From assembly GCA_041521345.1 (NCBI GenBank), contig JBGOHB010000008.1: a stretch of DNA of 64,000 bases. One strand, 5' to 3'. The DNA comes from Virgibacillus_N oceani_A. Its GTDB lineage: Bacteria > Bacillota > Bacilli > Bacillales > Amphibacillaceae. Shown one piece after another: positions 25,005 to 33,970 of this stretch. The notes beneath the pieces were generated by a model. That model saw only the letters and a list, made by a program, of their open reading frames with translations. It searched no databases and was not told where the DNA came from. The translations under genes were made by a program, and so were the position numbers. Position 1 is the first letter of the stretch. The number at the start of each line of letters is the position of its first letter.

Positions 25005-26324
25005 ATGTTTGGTTCAGTCGTTGTTTCAGTCATTGTCTTAGCAGTATTGAGTCTTTTACGTGTCAACGTAATTTTCGCAATCTTAATTGCTGCGGGTGTT
25101 GCAGGTTTAATGGAAGGGTTATCCCTTGTGGAAGCAACGAACATACTCGTTTCCGGAATGGGAGGACAGGCAAACACAGCACTTAGTTATATTTTGCTTG
25201 GAATGTTTGCTGTCATGATTGGCTATTCTGGTATTACAGGATTTCTTGTTAAAAGACTTATAAAAGTGATAAAAGGGAAACGTGCAATTATGTTGTTTAC
25301 AATTGCCGGAGTCGCTTGCCTGTCACAAAATGTGGTACCCGTTCATATTGCTTTTATCCCAATTTTAATTCCACCCTTACTTTATTTATTTGATAAAATG
25401 AAGGTTGATCGTAGAGGGGTTGCTGCTGCATTGACATTTGGATTAAAGGCTCCATATATGCTCATTCCAGCAGGATTTGGGCTAATATTTCAGGGTATTA
25501 TCGTTGATGAAATGAATGCAAATGGGATGGCAATTGGGCTCTCTTCAGTAACACTCGCAATGATTATTCCTGTACTAGGTATGCTTTTCGGATTATTGAT
25601 TGCAATTTTATTTTCTTACCGGAAAGATCGCGTAGCAACTCAATCCAATGATGAACGGGAGTCAATAAATGAAATAGCTGCATCCGAGGATGATGTAGTG
25701 CCATTTACTAGGCTTCATTTACTCACAATTATAGCAATAATTGCTGCTTTGGCTGTACAGCTTATATCTGATTCTCTTGTTTTGGGGGCGCTTTCAGGCA
25801 TTATCCTCATGTTCGTGTTTACAGTAGTTCCATTTCATAAAGGAGAAAAGGTGGTTACGGACGGGATTACTATGATGGGTATGATTGCCTTTGTTATGTT
25901 AATAGCCTCCGGTTATGCAACCGTTCTGCAAGAGACTGGCGGCGTTGAAGCTCTTGTGAATTCTGCTACTGGCATCATTGATGGTGGCAGTAAAGTTACT
26001 ATTGCCTTCATCATGCTCTTGGTTGGGCTTATTGTGACAATGGGAATCGGAACATCTTTTGGTACTATTCCGATTATTGCTGCATTGTTTGTCCCGATTT
26101 GTATAGCTGCCGGATTTTCACCAATGGCCACTGCTGCATTAATTGGTACTGCCGGTGCATTAGGTGATGCGGGTTCTCCTGCATCAGATAGTACACTTGG
26201 ACCTACTGCTGGATTAAATGCTGACGGTAAACACCATCATATTTGGGATACTGTCGTTCCGACCTTTTTGCATTATAATATCCCACTAATCTTTTTTGGT
26301 ACGATTGCCGCAGTAATATTGTAA
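25005..26324 (+). CDS. YuiF/NhaC-type transporter, probable histidine (or urocanate) uptake
   Basis: A 439-aa integral membrane protein with about 11-12 hydrophobic segments, belonging to the Na+/H+ antiporter-like family that includes B. subtilis YuiF. Recognisable parts are VACLSQNVVPVHIAFIPILI, ALTFGLKAPYMLIPAGFGL and the C-terminal GTAGALGDAGSPASDSTLGP. ATG at 25005 follows AGGGAG at eight bases; the TTG three bases earlier is less likely. In B. subtilis the hut operon ends in hutM, a permease of another family; no hutM is seen here. Position before hutP and a HutP-type leader suggest it replaces HutM. Substrate is inference. Confidence 0.85.
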   Translation: MFGSVVVSVIVLAVLSLLRVNVIFAILIAAGVAGLMEGLSLVEATNILVSGMGGQANTALSYILLGMFAVMIGYSGITGFLVKRLIKVIKGKRAIMLFTIAGVACLSQNVVPVHIAFIPILIPPLLYLFDKMKVDRRGVAAALTFGLKAPYMLIPAGFGLIFQGIIVDEMNANGMAIGLSSVTLAMIIPVLGMLFGLLIAILFSYRKDRVATQSNDERESINEIAASEDDVVPFTRLHLLTIIAIIAALAVQLISDSLVLGALSGIILMFVFTVVPFHKGEKVVTDGITMMGMIAFVMLIASGYATVLQETGGVEALVNSATGIIDGGSKVTIAFIMLLVGLIVTMGIGTSFGTIPIIAALFVPICIAAGFSPMATAALIGTAGALGDAGSPASDSTLGPTAGLNADGKHHHIWDTVVPTFLHYNIPLIFFGTIAAVIL

Positions 26325-26325
26325 G

Positions 26326-26354
26326 TTGACTTTTTAATTAGAATGAAATAGACT
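26326..26354 (+). promoter_or_regulatory. Possible promoter for hutP
   Basis: TTGACT at 26326-26331 and TAGACT at 26349-26354 with a 17-bp spacer, two mismatches in the -10 box. It may supply basal hutP transcription independent of the upstream leader. Confidence 0.35.
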
Positions 26355-26359
26355 AAAAT

Positions 26360-26376
26360 CAGTTATTAGTAATTAG
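26360..26376 (+). promoter_or_regulatory. HutP-like RNA motif just before the hutP ribosome binding site
   Basis: CAGUUAUUAGUAAUUAG gives NAG-N4-UAG-N4-UAG with exact four-nucleotide spacing, ending about four bases before the AAAGAGTG that serves as hutP ribosome binding site. There is no terminator here, so if real it could act on hutP translation. Confidence 0.4.
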
Positions 26377-26392
26377 AAAAGAGTGAATTTTT

Positions 26393-26833
26393 ATGTCATT
26401 AGATCATAACCATTTAATTGGCAAAGAGGCTATATTACTTTTGCTTAATAATGATAATAAGTTGTCCAACAATGTAAAAAAACTAGATTGGAAGTTTTGC
26501 AAAGGAAAAGTTGGGTCAATGGATGGACAGAAAGTTGTGGCAGCGGTAGAAACGGCAGCAAAAAATCAGGGGATTATTCAATCTGGGCTGTACAGGGAAG
26601 CACATGCAATGTACCATGCAATTATGGAAGCTTTGAGCGGTGTAACTCGTGGCAATAATCAGATTGGTACGGTACTCCGGACTGTCGGATTGCAATTTGC
26701 AATTATTCGTGGTAACCCGTATGATGACAAAAAAGAAGGAGAATGGATTGCTGTTGCTTTCTATGGTACGATTGGTGCACCTGTTAGAGGTCTTGAGCAT
26801 GAAGCAATTGGACTTGGAATTAATCATATATAA
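26393..26833 (+). CDS. hutP: HutP, histidine-dependent RNA-binding antiterminator
   Basis: A 146-aa protein closely resembling B. subtilis HutP along its whole length. It contains KGKVGSMDGQKVVAAVETA, GLYREAHAMYHAIMEALSGVT and the C-terminal FYGTIGAPVRGLEHEAIG that ends in GINHI. The family forms hexamers that bind L-histidine and Mg2+ and then recognise UAG triplets in leader RNA, preventing terminator formation before hutH. The histidines in the HAMYH and GLEHE segments match the metal and ligand site. Expected to act at the leaders at 24615 and 27135. Confidence 0.97.
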   Translation: MSLDHNHLIGKEAILLLLNNDNKLSNNVKKLDWKFCKGKVGSMDGQKVVAAVETAAKNQGIIQSGLYREAHAMYHAIMEALSGVTRGNNQIGTVLRTVGLQFAIIRGNPYDDKKEGEWIAVAFYGTIGAPVRGLEHEAIGLGINHI

Positions 26834-27134
26834 GTACGAATTTAAAAAAGATAATAAGAGGCACGTAGGCTAGGGCCGTAACAGCCCAGGACTGAGGATT
26901 ACTTGTCCCACCGAAAACATTTCGTACTCCGATTACTGGTCTTACCAATACCACAAGTTCAATGCTGATACTAACAGGGGTTGCATGTTTAAAGTTCAAG
27001 GTTTCGCAGCTTTCAGTATCGGAATTGTAATAACTGACTGGATTCTATATTTCCTACTGATTCTGGGAAGTTTGACAGAAGTTCCTTTGCTGCACTAAGA
27101 AATTTGAAGTTGCTAACATCCTTTATATAATAAA

Positions 27135-27196
27135 TAGCCCAAAGTGTTTAGTAATTTAGGGGGCCGCGTAACACATTTGTGTTATGTGGCCCTTTT
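27135..27196 (+). promoter_or_regulatory. HutP-responsive terminator before hutH
   Basis: UAGCCCAAAGUGUUUAG at 27135-27151 reads as UAG-N4-AAG-N4-UAG with another UAG at 27157. It is followed by a 15-bp hairpin (GGGCCGCGTAACACA with TGTGTTATGTGGCCC, G-U pairs) and TTTTAT. This is the place and design of the known hut attenuator. The rest of 26834-27134 is a 300-nt leader in which I see no gene. Confidence 0.75.
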
Positions 27197-27207
27197 ATGT
27201 TTCGGAT

Positions 27208-27221
27208 AGATAACGCTTACA
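27208..27221. promoter_or_regulatory. Weak cre-like sequence before hutH
   Basis: AGATAACGCTTACA resembles TGWAANCGNTNWCA with two mismatches. In B. subtilis the hut operon is under CcpA control, so this is a possible roadblock site. Confidence 0.3.
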
Positions 27222-27316
27222 CTAAGAGTCTGTCAACCTGTATTTGTTAAGTCACAACGACATGATCAATAAATTAAAATTAGAAACAATAAGACATACT
27301 TTGGAGGTTTACAGAA

Positions 27317-28846
27317 ATGGTTACGTTAACTGGAAAAGCTTTAACATTTGAGGAAATAAATCGAGTTGTATTTAACCATGAGAAAGTAGTTATTGCTGAC
27401 TCGAGTATTCGCAAAATTAAAAGTAACCGAAGAACGGTAAATGAGATGATTGATTCAAGAAACACGATGTATGGCATTAATACAGGTTTTGGAAAATTTA
27501 GCGATGTTGTCATTGCAGATGAAGACTTGGATGAACTACAGCTTAATCTCATACATTCACATGCTTGTGGTGTAGGTTCACCTTTTTCAGAGGAGATTAG
27601 CCGTACAATGCTGTTATTACGAGCAAATGCCTTATCGCAAGGATTTTCAGGGGTTAGAACAGCATTAGTCGAGCAACTTGTAGATCTTGTTAATGCATCC
27701 ATCCACCCTGTGATTCCTGAACAAGGATCATTGGGAGCGAGTGGGGACTTGGCTCCGCTAGCCCATCTTGCTTTAACTTTGTTAGGCGAAGGAGAGGTTT
27801 TTTATAAAGGTGATCGGATTCCCGCATTAAAGGCATTAAAGAAAGAAGGGATTACCCCTTTAAAACTAAAAGCAAAAGAAGGTTTGGCACTTATAAATGG
27901 AACACAGACAATGACTGCTGTTGGTATTATTACGTATTTACAAGTAGAAAAATTACTACGCCAAAGTGAACTCATTGCAGCAATGACGTTGGAAGGATTA
28001 CACGCAATAATTACTGCATTTGACGCTGACTTACACAAAGTTCGTGGCCATCAGGAACAAATGGAGGTGGCTCAACGAATTAGATCACTTTTATCGGATA
28101 GTAGCCTTATGACAAACCAAGGAGAATTACGTGTACAGGACGCCTATTCATTACGATGTATTCCCCAAGTTCTGGGAGCTTGCTGGCAATCTGTTTATTA
28201 TGCTAGGGAAAAGCTGGTAACAGAAATCAATGCTGTTACAGATAATCCATTGATTTTTTCTGGTGAAAACAAGGTGATATCCGGTGGTAATTTTCACGGT
28301 CAACCAATTGCATTTGCGATGGACTTTATCAAACTGGGAATAGCTGAAACCGCAAATATTGCAGAACGGCGTATCGAACGATTAGTTAATCCACAGCTGA
28401 ATGATTTGCCGGCATTTTTAAGTCCAAATCCAGGGATTGAATCAGGTGCGATGATTATGCAATATAGTGCAGCGTCCCTCGTCTCGGAAAATAAAACACT
28501 AGCACATCCGGCAAGTGTCGACTCCATCCCGTCCTCAGCAAATCAAGAAGATCATGTGAGCATGGGAACAATCGCTGCAAGACATGCATTACAAATGTTG
28601 TCAAACACACGCCGGGTTGTTGCGATAGAACTAATTTGTTCTATGCAAGCGGTAGAGTATCGTGGGGTAGGTCGAATGGCATCACAAACGAGAGCTTTTT
28701 ATGAAAAAGCAAGAAAAATTGTTCCATCGATTACAAAGGATCGTGTATTTTCAACAGATATTGAAAGGTTATCCGATTGGTTAAAGGACGAACAAGAAAG
28801 TAGTGTTGAACAAAATCGTGTAGAAGGAGGAGTTTTTTTTGAATAG
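27317..28846 (+). CDS. hutH: Histidine ammonia-lyase
   Basis: First step of histidine degradation: L-histidine to trans-urocanate and ammonia. 509 aa, full length. The Ala-Ser-Gly triad that cyclises to the MIO electrophile is in GSLGASGDLAPLAHLAL; the active-site YGINTGFGKF motif is near residue 53; QNRVEGG-type end is typical. ATG 27317 follows GGAGG. Its last eight bases overlap hutU, across a run of eight T residues, indicating translational coupling. It follows the HutP-controlled terminator. Confidence 0.97.
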   Translation: MVTLTGKALTFEEINRVVFNHEKVVIADSSIRKIKSNRRTVNEMIDSRNTMYGINTGFGKFSDVVIADEDLDELQLNLIHSHACGVGSPFSEEISRTMLLLRANALSQGFSGVRTALVEQLVDLVNASIHPVIPEQGSLGASGDLAPLAHLALTLLGEGEVFYKGDRIPALKALKKEGITPLKLKAKEGLALINGTQTMTAVGIITYLQVEKLLRQSELIAAMTLEGLHAIITAFDADLHKVRGHQEQMEVAQRIRSLLSDSSLMTNQGELRVQDAYSLRCIPQVLGACWQSVYYAREKLVTEINAVTDNPLIFSGENKVISGGNFHGQPIAFAMDFIKLGIAETANIAERRIERLVNPQLNDLPAFLSPNPGIESGAMIMQYSAASLVSENKTLAHPASVDSIPSSANQEDHVSMGTIAARHALQMLSNTRRVVAIELICSMQAVEYRGVGRMASQTRAFYEKARKIVPSITKDRVFSTDIERLSDWLKDEQESSVEQNRVEGGVFFE

Positions 28847-30494
28847 GATAAAAGTCCAAGCAAAAAAGGGGTTAGAACTAGAATGTAAGGGGTGGGAGCA
28901 AGAGGCAGCATTGCGAATGCTTTACAACAATCTTGATCCAGAAGTTGCTGAAAACCCGGAAGAGCTTGTTGTTTACGGTGGTATCGGGAAGGCTGCCCGT
29001 AATTGGGAGTCATTTGAGGCTATTGTTAAAACACTACGAAACTTGGAAAATGATGAAACGATGCTCGTTCAATCCGGGAAACCAGTGGGAGTATTTAAAA
29101 CACATAAACATGCACCAAGAGTGTTACTCGCTAATTCAAATCTAGTTCCCAATTGGGCAACATGGGAGCATTTCCATGAACTCGACCAGAAAGGGTTAAT
29201 GATGTATGGGCAAATGACAGCAGGGAGTTGGATCTATATTGGTTCACAAGGAATCTTACAAGGAACCTACGAAACATTCTCTGCGCTTGCCAAGAAGCAT
29301 TTTAATGGAACATTACGCCACACAATTACATTGACAGCTGGACTTGGAGGTATGGGTGGTGCACAACCATTAGCTGTAACTATGAATGAAGGGGTTGTTA
29401 TTGGAGTTGAAGTTGATAAAAACCGAATTGAAAAAAGACTGAAAACGAAATACTGTGATGTGATGACATACAGTGTAGATGAAGCGGTTAATTTGGCGAA
29501 GGAGGCAAAAAGAAAAGGGGAAGCGTTGTCCATTGCCCTGTTAGGAAATGCTGCGGAAGTCCATCATCAGCTACTGGAAAAAGATATCCAAATTGACATT
29601 GTGACAGACCAAACATCAGCGCATGATCCATTAAACGGCTATATTCCTGTTGGCTATTCGTTGGAAGAGGCGGAAAATTTACGTGAAAATCATCCGGAAA
29701 ACTATATGAGATTAACAAAAAACAGCATGAAGACACATGTAGAAGCTATGTTGGAATTTCAGAAAAATGGTTCGATTGTTTTTGACTACGGAAATAATAT
29801 CCGGCAGGTGGCAAGCGATGAGGGTTTGAAAGAAGCATTTGATTTTCCGGGTTTTGTACCTGCATTTATACGCCCGTTATTCACCGAGGGCAAAGGACCA
29901 TTCCGCTGGGCCGCATTATCCGGAGATCCGGAGGACATTTATCGCACCGATGAGCTGATTAAAGAACTTTTTCCTGAAAACAAGGCACTGATCCGCTGGA
30001 TTGATATGGCAAGTGAAAAGATATCTTTTCAAGGGCTTCCATCACGAATCTGCTGGCTAGGCTACGGGGAAAGAATGAAAATGGGACTGGCGATCAATGA
30101 ATTGGTGAGGAAAGGAGAAATCAAAGCACCTATTGTTATTGGCCGTGACCACCTGGACAGTGGTTCGGTTGCCTCGCCCAACAGGGAGACAGAAGGGATG
30201 AAGGATGGCAGTGATGCGGTGGCCGACTGGGCTGTATTAAATGCGCTCGTCAACACAGCAGCAGGCGGATCCTGGATTTCTTTTCATCATGGCGGGGGTG
30301 TTGGGATGGGCTATTCGCTCCATGCCGGAATGGTTGCAGTTGCAAACGGTACGGATCTTGCCCGGGAGCGGCTGGAACGCGTGCTGACAACCGATCCCGG
30401 AATGGGAGTAATCCGTCACGCGGATGCAGGCTATGAATCAGCCATAGATTTTGCCAAAAGTAATAGTATCCGACTGCCAATGCAGGATAAATAG
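28839..30494 (+). CDS. hutU: Urocanate hydratase
   Basis: Second step: urocanate plus water to imidazolonepropionate, using tightly bound NAD+ as electrophile. 551 aa. The family signature around WSGDPED-type sequence is RWAALSGDPEDIYRTDE, and the C-terminal GGSWISFHHGGGVGMGYS is diagnostic; TAGLGGMGGAQP is the NAD-binding loop. The start is TTG at 28839 with AGGAGGAG ideally placed upstream, inside the end of hutH. Confidence 0.97.
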   Translation: MNRIKVQAKKGLELECKGWEQEAALRMLYNNLDPEVAENPEELVVYGGIGKAARNWESFEAIVKTLRNLENDETMLVQSGKPVGVFKTHKHAPRVLLANSNLVPNWATWEHFHELDQKGLMMYGQMTAGSWIYIGSQGILQGTYETFSALAKKHFNGTLRHTITLTAGLGGMGGAQPLAVTMNEGVVIGVEVDKNRIEKRLKTKYCDVMTYSVDEAVNLAKEAKRKGEALSIALLGNAAEVHHQLLEKDIQIDIVTDQTSAHDPLNGYIPVGYSLEEAENLRENHPENYMRLTKNSMKTHVEAMLEFQKNGSIVFDYGNNIRQVASDEGLKEAFDFPGFVPAFIRPLFTEGKGPFRWAALSGDPEDIYRTDELIKELFPENKALIRWIDMASEKISFQGLPSRICWLGYGERMKMGLAINELVRKGEIKAPIVIGRDHLDSGSVASPNRETEGMKDGSDAVADWAVLNALVNTAAGGSWISFHHGGGVGMGYSLHAGMVAVANGTDLARERLERVLTTDPGMGVIRHADAGYESAIDFAKSNSIRLPMQDK

Positions 30495-30509
30495 AAAGGA
30501 GATTGGAAT

Positions 30510-31766
30510 ATGCAAGTTGATATACTAATAACGAACATTGGAGAGCTTTTAACAATGGATAAAATCGGGCCGGTAAAAGGAACGGAAATGAATGACTTAC
30601 AGGTGCATGAAAATATGGCCATTGCAATTAAGAACGGAAAAGTGGCGTGGGTTGGCCGCTCGGAAGATGCTGCTGGTATGAAAGCAGAAAGAGCGATCGA
30701 CGCAAAAGGAAGACTTGTCACGCCTGGACTTGTCGAAGCGCATACCCACCTTGTTTTTGGCGGTTCCCGCGAAGGCGAGATGGCACTGAAACAGCAGGGT
30801 GTTCCATATTTGGAGATTTTAAAGCAGGGCGGCGGTATTTTATCTACCGTGGAAGCAACAAGGGAAGCAACAGAGGAAGAATTGCTGGAAAAAGCACTGT
30901 TCCACCTTGACCGCATGGCAACTTACGGGATAACAACAGTGGAAGCCAAAAGCGGCTACGGGTTGAATAAAGAAACTGAGCTGAAGCAGCTTCGGGTAGT
31001 TAAAGAGGCAAAAGAGAATCATGCACTTGATATCGTATCCACTTACTTAGGAGCCCATGCCATTCCAAAAGAATATAAAGAAGATCCGGATGCATTTTTG
31101 GATGAAATGGCTGCGTTATTCGATGAAATCAAAGCGGAGAATCTAGCAGAATTTGTAGATATTTTCACAGAAACCGGTGTGTTTACGGTGGAACAATCAA
31201 GAAAGTTTTTACAAAAGGCGAAGGATAAAGGAATTGATGTGAAAATCCATGCAGATGAAATTGATCCGCTTGGAGGGACGCAGCTGGCAGTGGAAATGGG
31301 AGCCATAAGCGGTGATCATTTGGCTGTTGCAACAGATGAAGGGATTAAACAATTAAGTGAATCGAATACCATCGGGGTTATCCTGCCGGGAACAAGTTTT
31401 TATCTCGGAAAAGAAACCTATGCAAGAGCGCGGAAAATGATTGATGCTGGTGCTGCCATTGCAATTTCTACTGATTTTAACCCGGGAAGTTCCGTAACAG
31501 AAAACCTGCAATTTATCATGACGCTTGCCGCTCTGAAATTAAGAATGTCCCCGGCCGAGATATGGCATTCAGTTACCGTTAATGCAGCCCACGCCATTGG
31601 CAAAGGAGATGAGGCTGGGAGCATCCGTAAAAGCGGTGATGCAGATATTGTGATCTGGGATGCGCCAAACCATATGTATATTCCGTATCATTATGGGGTG
31701 AACCATACAAATACAGTTATAAAAAGTGGGGTTATTTTATATGAAAGGCAGGAGATTGGATCATGA
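30510..31766 (+). CDS. hutI: Imidazolonepropionase
   Basis: Third step: hydrolysis of imidazolone-5-propionate to N-formimino-L-glutamate. 418 aa, amidohydrolase superfamily, one metal. LVEAHTHLVFGGSREGE contains the His-x-His metal pair, KSGYGLN binds substrate, KIHADEIDPLGG gives another ligand and STDFNPGSS the catalytic aspartate. AAAGGAG precedes ATG 30510. The stop overlaps the start of hutG by four bases. Confidence 0.97.
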   Translation: MQVDILITNIGELLTMDKIGPVKGTEMNDLQVHENMAIAIKNGKVAWVGRSEDAAGMKAERAIDAKGRLVTPGLVEAHTHLVFGGSREGEMALKQQGVPYLEILKQGGGILSTVEATREATEEELLEKALFHLDRMATYGITTVEAKSGYGLNKETELKQLRVVKEAKENHALDIVSTYLGAHAIPKEYKEDPDAFLDEMAALFDEIKAENLAEFVDIFTETGVFTVEQSRKFLQKAKDKGIDVKIHADEIDPLGGTQLAVEMGAISGDHLAVATDEGIKQLSESNTIGVILPGTSFYLGKETYARARKMIDAGAAIAISTDFNPGSSVTENLQFIMTLAALKLRMSPAEIWHSVTVNAAHAIGKGDEAGSIRKSGDADIVIWDAPNHMYIPYHYGVNHTNTVIKSGVILYERQEIGS

Positions 31767-32719
31767 AGTTGCGCCATCTAAAACCTGCCGGTGAAGCGAT
31801 TTTTAAAGACCGTTATACAACAAAAGCAAAAGAACTACTTACACACTGGAACAATGGGAAAATGGGAGAGTTTGGCTTGGTTGGTGTACCCTTTTCCAAG
31901 CCTTCCATCAGCCATTCGGGTGCCTCTTTTGCTCCGGAGACGATCCGTGCCGCATTGCAAAGCTATTCCACCTATTCCGGTGAAGAAAATTTGGAACTAA
32001 CGGACAGCATTTTGGATTTTGGTGATATGATGATGGATCCAACAGATGTCATTGGAAACCATAAACGGGTGGAGGATAGCTTAACAGATGTATTTGCTAC
32101 AGGAGCTGCTAATCATTGGATGATACTGGGCGGTGATCACTCCATCAGTTATGGCTCCATTAAAGCATTAGCAGAAGAAAAAACAGTAGGTGTTATTCAG
32201 TTTGATGCTCACCATGATCTGCGTAATACAGAGGACGGAGGCCCGACAAATGGGACTCCATTTAGACGTCTGATGGAGGATCAGGTGATTAAAGGAGAAC
32301 ATCTAGTGCAAATAGGAATCCGTGATTTCATGAATGCTTTTGCTTATGATGAATATGCCAAAGCGCAAGGGGTTACGGTTTATACAATGAAAGATGTTGA
32401 AGATATGACCCTGATAAAAATAATGGAAAAGGAGATTCAAAGGCTTTCTGAACAAACCGATTGTTTATATGTATCAGTTGATATGGATGTGCTTGATCAG
32501 GCTTTTGCACCGGGTTGTCCGGCGATTGGGCCGGGAGGCATGGATTCGAAAACTTTATTGGATGGGATTTTATTTGCAGGTAAACAGGAAAAAGTGAAAG
32601 CAATAGATATTGTGGAGATTGATCCAACGATTGACTTTCGTAATATGACGAGCAGGGTAGCGGCTTATGTGATGCTGCAATTTATGAAAGGGAAATTGTC
32701 TACGACAAAGGATGGTTAA
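31763..32719 (+). CDS. hutG: Formimidoylglutamase
   Basis: Fourth step: N-formimino-L-glutamate to L-glutamate and formamide. 318 aa, ureohydrolase (arginase) family with two Mn2+. Metal motifs are LGGDHSISYG, QFDAHHDLR and SVDMDVLDQAFAPG; VEIDPTIDFRNMTSRVAAY ends the core. ATG 31763 overlaps the hutI stop (ATGA), with GGAG upstream. Last gene of the operon, followed about 170 bp later by a terminator. Confidence 0.96.
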   Translation: MKLRHLKPAGEAIFKDRYTTKAKELLTHWNNGKMGEFGLVGVPFSKPSISHSGASFAPETIRAALQSYSTYSGEENLELTDSILDFGDMMMDPTDVIGNHKRVEDSLTDVFATGAANHWMILGGDHSISYGSIKALAEEKTVGVIQFDAHHDLRNTEDGGPTNGTPFRRLMEDQVIKGEHLVQIGIRDFMNAFAYDEYAKAQGVTVYTMKDVEDMTLIKIMEKEIQRLSEQTDCLYVSVDMDVLDQAFAPGCPAIGPGGMDSKTLLDGILFAGKQEKVKAIDIVEIDPTIDFRNMTSRVAAYVMLQFMKGKLSTTKDG

Positions 32720-32888
32720 GCCAATCCTGATTTAATTCATACCCTACTGTTGGACAATCTAGTTAGTTCAAATCCACACGGTTTACTTTACTATTTAAAG
32801 TGCTGCTATGAAGTAAAAATTCTCGTCTAATAACAGGGTAAGAGGACAACTAAGATTTTTCTTTCTTAATGATTAAAAAAAGATTAAG

Positions 32889-32946
32889 GCCGGCATTCTT
32901 TGAGTCCATTCATTATATTATGTTCACAAAGAATATCGGCTTTTTT
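32889..32946 (+). terminator. Terminator of the hut operon
   Basis: GCCGgcATTCTTTG pairs with CAAAGAATatCGGC (one mismatch, one G-U) around a 24-nt loop, then TTTTTT. The 170 bp between hutG and this hairpin hold no gene. Confidence 0.8.
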
Positions 32947-33041
32947 AAAATTCATATGGTAATGCAAAGCGGTTGGACGCAAACAGTCTAGTTCAATTAC
33001 CTTTTGATCCATAAATTTAGATCTGTTTATTGCGGATGAAA

Positions 33042-33070
33042 TGAGCCACTTAGGCGTAATTTTGAGCCAC
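33042..33070. repeat. Two direct repeats TGAGCCAC, 21 bp apart
   Basis: Copies at 33042 and 33063, with period like that of the array at 24005. They look like remains of an IS21-type element end next to the REP region. Confidence 0.35.
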
Positions 33071-33086
33071 CGGTTGCGTGAAAAAG

Positions 33087-33102
33087 GGACCACAGGGACA
33101 GG
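33087..33102. repeat. REP-like repeat copy 1
   Basis: GGACCACAGGGACAGG, identical in 16 bases to the complement of 35764-35779. It lies about 70 bp beyond the 3' end of the Y1 transposase remnant, the usual position for REP sequences that such transposases recognise. Confidence 0.6.
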
Positions 33103-33169
33103 TTCCCCAGTCCAATCAGTCCACCTGGGCCTATGGTCCATGCTCTTATGAATTCTTGTACGTACGAAT

Positions 33170-33930
33170 CTATGACCCCCCAGCACGCTGAATTACTGTC
33201 TTAGATATTCCTGTTATTCGTGAAAATTGCCTTTGTGATACGCCTTTCAGTGCCTTCAATTTTCCAAGTACCGCATCCCTGGTTTCTTTATCCACTTGCT
33301 GCAGTGTACTCTTATTCTGAATTCCTAATTGATATAAAAGTTCTCTCACTTCAGCATCCGATCTTCTTATTTTGACGATATCCTCCAGGCATTGATCATT
33401 ATTTGGTTGGTTCATATATTCGATATATAATCCAATTGCTTTGTTCCTATCAGGTGAAAATAAATCCAAACCCATATCTATATCCACGATTTGTACTCGA
33501 TGAATATATTCGTTGACACTTGTCCACCTGCTTTCAAATACATTTCTCACTAGTCCTGCTTTTACTGGATTTTGATGAATGTACCTGAGTACGGTTAAAG
33601 AATATGCAGTTGACCCTACGTTCTCCGATTTGAACCTTTCTTGAAATAAATGTCCAGACCGACCGTATTTCATGTTATACCTATACACATAACTGGAACT
33701 AATTCGCTTGATGATTTCTGAAAGACTTTCCCCCGTCTCCTTTAATAATAAATGGATGTGATTGTCCATTAAGCAGAAGCCATACATTTGATATTCACTA
33801 ATGGTTTTGTATTTTTTTAATGTCTCTAAAAATCTTGTCCTCATCATCTTCAAAGATCGCCTGTCTATTAATACCTCTTAGCATGATATGATAGATACTA
33901 CTATGGTTTTTTTCTAGGACCTCTTGGCAT
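33170..33930 (-). pseudogene. REP-associated tyrosine transposase (Y1_Tnp, IS200-like), frameshifted N-terminus
   Basis: Single-strand DNA transposase of the RAYT group. From ATG 33930 the sequence begins MPRGPRKK, shifts frame, continues IYHIMLRGINRQAIFEDDEDK, shifts again near 33850, then runs intact to 33170. The intact part has YQMYGFCLMDNHIHLLLKE with the HxH catalytic pair, SYVYRYNMKYGRSGHLFQER with a candidate nucleophile tyrosine, RYIHQNPVKAGLV, and a C-terminal helix-turn-helix (GVSQRQFSRITGISKTVIQRA). Two frameshifts in the first third make it inactive as written. Flanked by REP-like repeats. Confidence 0.85.
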
Positions 33931-33970
33931 TAACAAATCACCTCGGGTGGAAAACATTTGGGGTTTGCTG

